A DNA stretch of 19,365 nt from Desulfobulbaceae bacterium (GTDB lineage: Bacteria > Desulfobacterota > Desulfobulbia > Desulfobulbales > UBA5123). The position numbers and the translations under genes were made by a program. The notes under the pieces were generated by a model. That model was not told where the DNA came from. It did no database searches and saw only the letters and a list, made by a program, of their open reading frames with translations. The stretch covers positions 1-19,365 of the forward strand of contig JAOUHH010000017.1 of NCBI GenBank assembly GCA_029865195.1, written 5' to 3'. This document shows, piece by piece, positions 13,255 to 19,365 of the stretch; the stretch's first letter is position 1; every line of letters begins with the position of its first letter.

Positions 13255-14427
13255 TCAATGCCGGACTACCAATGTCTCTGAAAAACCGGCCATCACCAGT
13301 TCTTTCTCACGCTGTTTGGCGGCAATAAAATCGCCGCCACCCGGCACCTCAACCCCATAAAAAGAATAGTCTTTGCGCTGATAACGGGCGACGACCGGTG
13401 GCATCCCGGCAGCAGCCAAACGTTTTTTTTGCCGTTCGACGTTGGTCGGTTCACGGTACACCCCAACCAGAACATAATAACCGGGCGTGCCCGCAACCGA
13501 GCCAGTATGCGGCGCTTTCGACGCCCTCTTCTTCAACGGCCCATCAATGACGACGATCCCCGCCGTACGCGGTGGAGGCGGTGGTGGCGCCTTGCCGACA
13601 TCCTTGCCGACACCTTTCCCCTGTCCGACCCCATACCCGCCACCGCCGTCGATCTCATCTTTGATCCGACTGCGACGATGCTGCACATAGGCGTTCCGTA
13701 CCGCCACATAGGGGTCAAACGACGCTTCCTTGAACCGTTCATATTCACCCAGATTCAAGGAAACCCTGTTGACCTGCTTGTCACCCTGCAGGGCATACCC
13801 GGCAGACTCCCCGGCGGCGGTGAGATAAAAGAGTGGATCGAGCAGGGCATCCCCCACCGTGCCGACCGTATCCCGCAACGAGGATGGGCCGAGGAACGGC
13901 CAGCAGACATACATGCCATCTCCAATGCCATAGCTGCCTAAGGTTTGCCCAAAATCCTCATCGCTTGCGGCAAGCCCGAATTCCTTATGTGCGGGGTCAG
14001 CCAGGCCGACGATACCCACCGTCGAATTGATGACGAAAGAGGCCAATTCATTGCCGGCCCCGACCATCTTCCCTTGCAGGACATTATTAACGATCCGCAC
14101 CGGGGCAAGGAGGTTATGGAAGGCGTTACTGAAACACATCCGCACATCCTCGTCCGACAAAACCGCCTTGTAGCCGGTGGCGACCGGCTTCAACAGCCAG
14201 AAATACAACTTGTCGTTAAATTGAAAAAACACTCTGTTCAACGGCTCAAGGGGGTCTGCGATGGTGACATTGTTCTCGGCCTGAGCCACAAGCACGTCGT
14301 CGACCCATGCCTCATCGGCCGACCCTTCCTCGGCGGCCATGACGACGGGCGCCATCAGCAACTGAGCTGCAACCAGGGCCAGCAGAAGCATCCACCGATG
14401 CGGCAAATTAATCTTCATTCTTCGCAT
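13255..14427 (-). CDS. mlaA: MlaA-family outer-membrane lipid-transport protein fused to a SPOR-like domain
   Basis: This 390-residue protein starts with a signal peptide (about 1-32) that ends in an ordinary V-V-M-A-A cleavage site and has no lipobox cysteine, unlike classical lipoprotein MlaA/VacJ. Residues 55-250 match MlaA: D-P-L-E-P-L-N-R (58-65), the N-D-K-L-Y-F-W-L-L-K-P-V block, F-G-L-A-A-S-D-E-D-F-G-Q-T-L-G near 150-164 and a W-P-F-L-G-P-S-S-L-R-D motif near 176-186. A low-complexity linker follows (Gly/Lys-rich 261-279, six prolines 281-286). Residues 315-390 resemble a SPOR domain (G-Y-Y-V-L-V-G-V-Y near 316-324, Y-G-V-E-V-P-G-G-G near 357-365). ATG 14427 is chosen; the frame is open to 14496. 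MlaA would remove misplaced phospholipid from the outer leaflet; SPOR would bind denuded septal peptidoglycan. Confidence 0.88.
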   Translation of the reverse strand: MRRMKINLPHRWMLLLALVAAQLLMAPVVMAAEEGSADEAWVDDVLVAQAENNVTIADPLEPLNRVFFQFNDKLYFWLLKPVATGYKAVLSDEDVRMCFSNAFHNLLAPVRIVNNVLQGKMVGAGNELASFVINSTVGIVGLADPAHKEFGLAASDEDFGQTLGSYGIGDGMYVCWPFLGPSSLRDTVGTVGDALLDPLFYLTAAGESAGYALQGDKQVNRVSLNLGEYERFKEASFDPYVAVRNAYVQHRRSRIKDEIDGGGGYGVGQGKGVGKDVGKAPPPPPPRTAGIVVIDGPLKKRASKAPHTGSVAGTPGYYVLVGVYREPTNVERQKKRLAAAGMPPVVARYQRKDYSFYGVEVPGGGDFIAAKQREKELVMAGFSETLVVRH

Positions 14428-14528
14428 TTCTCTGCTCTCACTGTTTCGCGCTTGATTCCAACAGTAGGTCGAACGCATGCCGGAGGGCATAATCAACGAC
14501 CAAAATAAACATTAGCGGCTAAGATAAA

Positions 14529-14557
14529 ATTATGCGGCATAACAACATCCACGACAA
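14529..14557 (-). promoter_or_regulatory. Candidate internal promoter for mlaA-mlaC
   Basis: In the 149-base gap between mlaD and mlaA, the minus strand has TTGTCG (14552-14557) and CATAAT (14529-14534), a five-of-six -10, with 17 bases between. It would allow mlaA-mlaC and the signalling genes to be expressed apart from mlaEFD. Confidence 0.42.
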
Positions 14558-14576
14558 GTCAAATATAGAGGCCGGA

Positions 14577-15023
14577 TCAGACATCCCCGAAAATATACTT
14601 GCTCACCAACTCCTCAAGATCAACCGCGGATTCTGTTTCCTCGATGACGTCACCGTCCGCGAGGAAATCTTCAAGTCCACCCTGACTGATGCGCACATAT
14701 TTATCGCCGATGATTCCTTGCGTACGGATGGAGGCAATCGCATCCTCGCTGACCTTCACCCCCTGTTTGAGCAGCAGGGTCACATGCGCCCGATCATTTT
14801 CACCCAGTGCAATCTTGTACACCTGCCCAACCCCGACGCCCGCCATCTCGACGCCGGCACCGGGCTTCAGGCCTGAGATATTATTGAAGTCGGCGGTCAG
14901 GGTGTAATTCTTCTCCATGGAAAACATGGAAAACTCTCCCAATTGCAGCGAGAGATATACAAAACAGCCGAAACCGGCAAGCAAAAACAGACCAACGATG
15001 AAATCGGTATTGATTTTCTTCAT
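14577..15023 (-). CDS. mlaD: MlaD, MCE-domain inner-membrane protein
   Basis: This 148-residue protein has one N-terminal membrane helix (about 8-27) followed by a single MCE domain (about 38-115) with N-I-S-G-L-K-P-G-A-G-V and V-G-Q-V-Y-K-I. The conserved I-R-T-Q-G-I-I-G-D-K-Y-V-R-I segment is near 99-112. In the Mla system MlaD forms the hexameric lipid-binding ring on the MlaFE transporter. The length fits the short, single-MCE type. Its ATG overlaps the mlaF stop by four bases (15020-15023), and a GGA lies about eight bases upstream. Confidence 0.94.
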   Translation of the reverse strand: MKKINTDFIVGLFLLAGFGCFVYLSLQLGEFSMFSMEKNYTLTADFNNISGLKPGAGVEMAGVGVGQVYKIALGENDRAHVTLLLKQGVKVSEDAIASIRTQGIIGDKYVRISQGGLEDFLADGDVIEETESAVDLEELVSKYIFGDV

Positions 15024-15796
15024 GGCGCGTATTCCATTTCTCTGCTGAGGTAAACATCCCCCATGGTTTTCTTGACAAACTCCTTGATATCCGGGTCTTC
15101 CGACCGGGGAATATCCTCCGGGCTGGCAAAGGCATTCACCTTCCCGCGATTGAGGATGACCACCTGATCGGCCAGATTGAAAATCTTGGGAATATCGTGG
15201 CTGACAATGACCGAGGTATACCCAAACTGCTGTTGCGTACGGTGAAACAGTTGATAAATCTCCATGGATTTTTCAGGATCAAGCCCGGTGGTCGGCTCAT
15301 CAAAAAGCATGATCTTGGGCTGCAACTGCAGGGCGCGGGCCAGACCGACCCGTTTCTTCATGCCGCCGCTCAACTGGGCGGGGAATTTATCCTCGCTGCC
15401 GGCAAGCCCCAACTGGTCGAGAGTACCAAGAACCCGCTCCCTAATCTCACTGCCGGCCAAAGAGGTGCGCTCGACCAGAGGCAACGCGACATTATCAAAC
15501 ACCGACAGGGAATCAAGCAGGGCCGCGCCCTGAAAGAGTACCCCGAAGTAGGTGCGCATCCGGTTCATCTCCTTGCGGCCGACGCCGGTGATATCGACGC
15601 CATCGACGAGGATCTTACCTGATTCAGCCTTCAGCAATCCCAGAATCAGCTTCAGGGTCACGCTCTTGCCTTGGCCGCTGCCGCCGGCGATCACCGTGGT
15701 TTTCCCGGTCGGGATGGAAAAATTGACCCGGTCCAGAATCCGCTGCGTGCCGAACGATTTGACCACATCGACAAACTGAATAATCGCGTCACTCAT
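15020..15796 (-). CDS. mlaF: MlaF, ABC transporter ATPase for lipid trafficking
   Basis: This 258-residue ABC ATPase has Walker A G-G-S-G-Q-G-K-S (38-45), a Q-loop in F-Q-G (88-90), signature L-S-G-G-M-K-K-R (142-149), Walker B I-M-L-F-D-E-P (162-168) and a switch histidine in V-S-H-D (His200). It would power MlaE. The true start is ATG 15796, which overlaps the mlaE stop by four bases; the frame is open to 15940 but that part lies inside mlaE. No clear ribosome binding site is visible, in line with translational coupling. No mlaB (STAS) gene follows. Confidence 0.95.
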   Translation of the reverse strand: MSDAIIQFVDVVKSFGTQRILDRVNFSIPTGKTTVIAGGSGQGKSVTLKLILGLLKAESGKILVDGVDITGVGRKEMNRMRTYFGVLFQGAALLDSLSVFDNVALPLVERTSLAGSEIRERVLGTLDQLGLAGSEDKFPAQLSGGMKKRVGLARALQLQPKIMLFDEPTTGLDPEKSMEIYQLFHRTQQQFGYTSVIVSHDIPKIFNLADQVVILNRGKVNAFASPEDIPRSEDPDIKEFVKKTMGDVYLSREMEYAP

Positions 15797-16584
15797 AGCA
15801 ACATCGCCGTCAGAAGATAATCCCAGACCAGAATGGCGATAGATGTCATTACCACCGCCTGTGTTGTCACCTTGCTCACCGCTTCGGCACCGAAACCGGC
15901 GTTGCGAATCTTGTGCACGAAATAACCCCGCCCGGTACAAATCCAGACGATGAGCAGGCCAAACACAAAGGATTTAATAATGCCAAGGTTGATATCCTTG
16001 TTGACCACGCTGTGCTCCATGCTGACAAAATACGCGCCGGGATTGCCGTCAAGCAGGATAACGCCGGCGAGGTAGCCACCATATATACCGACCACATTGA
16101 AGATAAGGGTCAACAGCGGAACGGCGATGAGCGTTGCCAGGAACTTCGGAGTAATCAGATAACGAAAGGGATCGACGGACATGCATTCCAAGGCGTCGAT
16201 CTGCTCGGAATTGCGCATGATGCCAAGCTCGGCGCACATCGCGGAGCCTGCCCGGCCGGTTACCATCAGGGCGGTAAGCACCGGCCCAAGTTCCCGGATG
16301 AGGCTCAAGGCGACGGCGGAGCCGAGGACGCCGTCGGCGCCGAATTTCCGCAGGGTGTAATACCCCTGCAATCCGAGCACCATGCCGGTGAAAGCGCCGG
16401 TGAAGAAGATTACCACAAACGAATGGGCGCCGATGAGCCGAATCTGTCGCAGCAGTTCATTGAAGCGAAACGGACGCTTAAAAACCCCCAGCAGAGACAA
16501 CAGAAGATAGCGCCCCATCCTTCCCAGATCGCGGGTCTGATAAAGGGCGGAGTTACCCAATCGTTCAATGGCTTGATAAAGCAT
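15793..16584 (-). CDS. mlaE: MlaE, ABC transporter permease for lipid trafficking
   Basis: This 263-residue MlaE-family permease has five to six hydrophobic helices. Family motifs are visible: F-T-G-A-F-T-G-M-V-L-G-L-Q (about 61-73), L-I-R-E-L-G-P-V-L-T-A-L-M-V-T-G-R-A-G-S (94-113), the E-L-G-I-M-R-N-S-E-Q-I-D-A-L segment and a P-K-F-L-A block. It is the first gene of the mla cluster and lies about 100 bases downstream of a good promoter. The ATG at 16584 has no obvious Shine-Dalgarno sequence, so the exact start is less certain than the family. Confidence 0.95.
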   Translation of the reverse strand: MLYQAIERLGNSALYQTRDLGRMGRYLLLSLLGVFKRPFRFNELLRQIRLIGAHSFVVIFFTGAFTGMVLGLQGYYTLRKFGADGVLGSAVALSLIRELGPVLTALMVTGRAGSAMCAELGIMRNSEQIDALECMSVDPFRYLITPKFLATLIAVPLLTLIFNVVGIYGGYLAGVILLDGNPGAYFVSMEHSVVNKDINLGIIKSFVFGLLIVWICTGRGYFVHKIRNAGFGAEAVSKVTTQAVVMTSIAILVWDYLLTAMLL

Positions 16585-16683
16585 GTGGAGGCCAGAAAAA
16601 AGAGGCGAGGCTTAAAGCCACGCCTGGAGATTAATACATGTTTTTCGGGATATCGCAATCCCAGCGAAACCTATAAATTAATC

Positions 16684-16713
16684 AATTTAGCCGCACGAGG
16701 CTTGCCATGTCAA
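16684..16713 (-). promoter_or_regulatory. Sigma70-like promoter for the mla operon
   Basis: On the minus strand TTGACA (16708-16713) is a perfect -35, and TAAATT (16684-16689) lies 18 bases downstream as a four-of-six -10. The start point would be about 95 bases before mlaE. No riboswitch-like structure is evident in the leader. Confidence 0.58.
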
Positions 16714-16765
16714 GTGGTTGTTAGCCACAACAGCTCACCGTAGACCCTGCTCGGTCGCAAGCGAC

Positions 16766-16800
16766 AAAAAAAAAGGTTAGCCGCAAGCGACTAACCTTTT
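16766..16800 (-). terminator. Intrinsic terminator after the tRNA-Asp gene
   Basis: On the minus strand, AAAAGGTTAG and CTAACCTTTT form the stem, extended by TCGC/GCGG around a two-base loop, followed by nine Ts. It ends the tRNA transcript and insulates the mla promoter downstream. The loop core TCGCTTGCG is repeated as a second small hairpin just after the T-run. Confidence 0.92.
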
Positions 16801-16809
16801 CCGAATTAC

Positions 16810-16886
16810 TGGCGGGGCCGACGAGACTCGAACTCGCGACCTCCGGCGTGACAGGCCGGCATTCTAACCGACTGAACTACGACCCC
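16810..16886 (-). tRNA. tRNA-Asp (anticodon GTC)
   Basis: The 77-base cloverleaf reads GGGGTCG/CGGCCCC acceptor arms, D-loop GTTCAGTCGGTTAGAAT, anticodon loop CTGTCAC with GTC, and T-loop GTTCGAGTC. The discriminator is G and CCA is encoded. It lies 17 bases after tRNA-Val on the same strand. Confidence 0.97.
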
Positions 16887-16903
16887 GCATTACTAATTTA
16901 TAC

Positions 16904-16979
16904 TGGTGGGCGAAACAGGGATCGAACCTGTGACCCTCGGCTTGTAAGGCCGATGCTCTCCCAGCTGAGCTATTCGCCC
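16904..16979 (-). tRNA. tRNA-Val (anticodon TAC)
   Basis: The 76-base cloverleaf has GGGCGAA/TTCGCCC acceptor arms, D-arm GCTCAGCTGGGAGAGC, anticodon loop CTTACAA with TAC, and T-loop GTTCGATCC. The discriminator is A and CCA is encoded. A promoter lies just upstream. Confidence 0.97.
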
Positions 16980-16996
16980 GGCCACTCGTGCGTGAC

Positions 16997-17025
16997 TTTT
17001 TAACAGCAGCCCCCTTATTCGTCAA
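16997..17025 (-). promoter_or_regulatory. Sigma70-like promoter for the tRNA pair
   Basis: On the minus strand TTGACG (17020-17025) and TAAAAA (16997-17002) are exactly 17 bases apart, ending 17 bases before the tRNA-Val 5' end. A G-rich run lies in the spacer. I see no clear terminator after lon in this gap. Confidence 0.65.
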
Positions 17026-17107
17026 GCAAAAAACTGCAGCGGTCTCAAAAAGTTATTCCACCGCCGAATCGCCGCACAGGCTAACCGACAGACGCCGCAA
17101 AAACGAC

Positions 17108-19365
17108 CTAATGGGCAATGTTGTTGACCACTGCCTCGGCCCGGAAGGTGTCCATGGAAACATCCTTGAATAGCTCCTCACCCGTGGGCAGCACCAAGGC
17201 CCTCTCCAGTACCTGATCCATATGCTCCATGAACTCGACGGTAAGGCTTTTGAGAATCTTCGCCGGAATCTCCTTCAAATCCCGCTCGTTTTCCTTGGGG
17301 ATCAGGACGGTTTGAATACCGCCCCGCCGGGCCGCCAACAGTTTCTCCGTCAACCCGCCGATGGGCAACACACGTCCGCGCAGGGTAATCTCGCCGGTCA
17401 TGGCCACATCCCGTCGCACCGGCAACCGCAGCATCGCGGATACCAGCGAGGTGGCCATGGTGATACCGGCAGAAGGGCCATCCTTGGGGATCGCCCCTTC
17501 CGGGACATGGATATGAATATCGAGTTTCTGATAGAAATCAGGCGTCAACCCCAGCCGCAAGGCGCGAGAACGCACATAACTCAAGGCAGCCTGGGCCGAT
17601 TCCTGCATCACCTCGCCAAGTTTGCCGGTGATGGTAAGTTTGCCGCTGCCCGGCATCAGTACCGTCTCGATCTGCAGCAGTTCCCCACCCACCTCGGTCC
17701 AGGCCAATCCGGTGGAAAGACCGAGGGCATCCTTTTCCTCGGCGAGTCCGAATCGGTACCGTGGCACTCCAAGATACCTGGAGACACCCTGGGCAGTGCT
17801 CACCCGAAACTTCTTGTCGGTCTTTTTCTTCAGCCGTTCATGGGCCACCTTGCGGCAGATGGCGGCAATATTGCGTTCCAGACTGCGGACGCCGGCCTCT
17901 CTCGTGTAACGGCGGATGATCTCCAGAATGGCGCGATCATGAAAGGTGATGTCGTCAGTCGCAAAACCGTTTTCCTGCAGCTGTTTCGGGATCAGATAAT
18001 CAAGGGCGATACGAAGCTTGTCCTCCTCGGTGTAGCCCTCAAGCTTGATCACCTCCATTCTGTCCTGCAGCGGCAGTGGTATGGAGGGCAGATTATTAGC
18101 GGTGGTGATGAAAAGGATATCGGACAGATCATAGTCCATATCCAGATAATGATCGTTGAAGGTGTCGTTCTGCTCCGGGTCCAACACCTCAAGCAGCGCC
18201 GAGGAGGGATCGCCCCGGAAATCGGTGCTCATCTTGTCAACCTCATCCAGACAGAAGACCGGGTTATCGACCTTGGCCTTCTGCAGGGACTGGATGATCT
18301 TGCCCGGCAGGGCGCCGATATAGGTGCGCCGGTGCCCGCGAATCTCCGCCTCGTCACGAACCCCGCCAAGGGACAGGCGGACAAACTTACGCCCCATGGC
18401 GCGGGCCACCGACTTACAGAGCGAGGTCTTGCCGACCCCTGGCGGGCCGACCAGGCAGAGGATGGGGCCCTTGATCTTGTTGACCTGCGCCTGTACCGCA
18501 AGGTACTCGAGGATCCGCTCCTTGGGCTTCTTCAATCCGAAATGATCGTCATCAAGAACCGCTTCCGCTTCGGCGATATCGATCTTGCCCTTGGTTTTCT
18601 CGCCCCAGGGCAGACTGAGGATGGTATCGATATAGTTGCGCACCACCGTCGCCTCGGCGGACATCGGCGGCATCATCTTCAGTTTTTTCAGTTCCTTTGC
18701 AGCCTTGGCGGCTGCCGCCTTGGGCAGATTGCGAGCCTTTATCTGCTCCTCAAGTTCGGCAATATCCGAGGCTGGATCCTCTTGCCCGCCCCCCATCTCG
18801 CTTTGAATCGCCCGCATCTGCTCGGCGAGATAGTAATCCTTCTGCGCCTTCTCCATCTTCTTCTTGACGCGACGTCGGATGCGATCCTCGATGACGGTGA
18901 TTTCATTTTCCCGGTGCAGGATGCCGAGGGCCAGATCCATCCGCTCGAACAACGGAAAGGTCTCCAGCAGCTGTTGTTTCTCCTCGCTCTTCACCGGCAG
19001 ATGGGATGCCAGCACGTCAATGAACTTGACCGGGTCATCGATGGAGAGAAGGGATTTCACCACCTCTTTGGGAATCTTTTTGTTGCGTTGCGCAAACTCA
19101 CCGAAAACAATCTTGATTTCACGCAGATAGGCGACGGCTTCGGTGCCGCCGCCGAGTTCCGCGGCAAACTCAACGACCTCGACCCGAAAGAAATCCTCCG
19201 CATCGAGAAAGGATTCGATCCTGGCCCGCTTCTTCCCTTCCACCAACGCCTTGATGGTGCCGTCGGGCAGCGGCAGCAACTGCAATACCGTGGCCACGGT
19301 GCCAACCCGATACACGCCTTCCTCGCCGGGATCATCGACCCCCGCATCCTTCTGGGTGGCGAGGA
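17108..19365 (-). CDS. lon: Lon ATP-dependent protease, 5' end beyond the window
   Basis: The frame is open to the right edge, so the first part of the N-terminal domain is missing; about 751 residues are visible. The first residues in the window (L-A-T-Q-K-D-A then G-E-E-G-V-Y-R-V-G-T) fit the Lon N-terminal domain. A coiled, charged middle segment with Y-Y-L-A-E-Q-M-R-A-I-Q-S-E follows. The AAA+ module has Walker A G-P-P-G-V-G-K-T (18448-18425) and Walker B V-F-C-L-D-E-V-D-K-M. The C-terminal S16 protease domain has the catalytic Ser in K-D-G-P-S-A-G (17471-17473) and the catalytic Lys in G-L-T-E-K-L (17342-17344). All catalytic residues are intact. Lon degrades misfolded and specific regulatory proteins in the cytosol. 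Confidence 0.97.
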   Translation of the reverse strand, partial: LATQKDAGVDDPGEEGVYRVGTVATVLQLLPLPDGTIKALVEGKKRARIESFLDAEDFFRVEVVEFAAELGGGTEAVAYLREIKIVFGEFAQRNKKIPKEVVKSLLSIDDPVKFIDVLASHLPVKSEEKQQLLETFPLFERMDLALGILHRENEITVIEDRIRRRVKKKMEKAQKDYYLAEQMRAIQSEMGGGQEDPASDIAELEEQIKARNLPKAAAAKAAKELKKLKMMPPMSAEATVVRNYIDTILSLPWGEKTKGKIDIAEAEAVLDDDHFGLKKPKERILEYLAVQAQVNKIKGPILCLVGPPGVGKTSLCKSVARAMGRKFVRLSLGGVRDEAEIRGHRRTYIGALPGKIIQSLQKAKVDNPVFCLDEVDKMSTDFRGDPSSALLEVLDPEQNDTFNDHYLDMDYDLSDILFITTANNLPSIPLPLQDRMEVIKLEGYTEEDKLRIALDYLIPKQLQENGFATDDITFHDRAILEIIRRYTREAGVRSLERNIAAICRKVAHERLKKKTDKKFRVSTAQGVSRYLGVPRYRFGLAEEKDALGLSTGLAWTEVGGELLQIETVLMPGSGKLTITGKLGEVMQESAQAALSYVRSRALRLGLTPDFYQKLDIHIHVPEGAIPKDGPSAGITMATSLVSAMLRLPVRRDVAMTGEITLRGRVLPIGGLTEKLLAARRGGIQTVLIPKENERDLKEIPAKILKSLTVEFMEHMDQVLERALVLPTGEELFKDVSMDTFRAEAVVNNIAH

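Noticed and set aside
1..19365. CRISPR arrays, insertion sequences, integrase or attachment sites
   Set aside because: No regularly spaced repeats, transposase or integrase frames, or repeats of tRNA 3' ends were seen; the two tRNAs look undisturbed.

Overview
The window looks like a chromosomal segment of an anaerobic Desulfobacterota bacterium, most likely close to the Desulfobulbales. This rests on gene content: an exported CbiK-type cobaltochelatase under cobalamin riboswitches, an ablA/ablB pair for N-epsilon-acetyl-beta-lysine, a KtrB/KtrA potassium system, small CW-type and SAP-type cysteine proteins, and an Mla operon without a visible mlaB. The assignment is inferred from gene families, not from a database search.

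Positions 1-3305 (minus strand) form a B12-responsive locus. Three cobalamin riboswitches lie in series. The most upstream, RS3 (3147-3303), has its own sigma70-like promoter and an intrinsic terminator and leads only to a short unassigned stretch with a possible 31-codon ORF. RS2 (2634-2794) also has a promoter and terminator and controls a Gate-domain membrane protein. RS1 (1276-1443) has no terminator, but a candidate anti-Shine-Dalgarno pairing, and controls the exported cbiK. A PepSY-type membrane protein follows cbiK and runs off the left edge.

Positions 3400-4790 hold three small genes: a minus-strand two-CW cysteine protein, a plus-strand YjbQ-family protein, and a plus-strand SAP-domain protein with a strong promoter and terminator.

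Positions 5036-10657 (plus strand) read as an osmoadaptation module. It comprises ablA (radical-SAM lysine 2,3-aminomutase) overlapping ablB (beta-lysine N-acetyltransferase), then ktrB and ktrA for potassium uptake, then an unknown two-helix membrane protein and a class I methyltransferase. Together they would supply both an inorganic (K+) and an organic (N-epsilon-acetyl-beta-lysine) osmolyte.

Positions 10691-16584 (minus strand) carry an Mla phospholipid-trafficking cluster in the order mlaE, mlaF, mlaD, mlaA, mlaC. MlaA lacks a lipobox and carries a C-terminal SPOR-like domain. mlaC overlaps a cyclic-nucleotide-binding protein by four bases, and a tandem HD/HD-GYP protein follows.

Positions 16766-19365 (minus strand) hold lon (5' end cut by the right edge) and then a tRNA-Val/tRNA-Asp pair with its own promoter and terminator.
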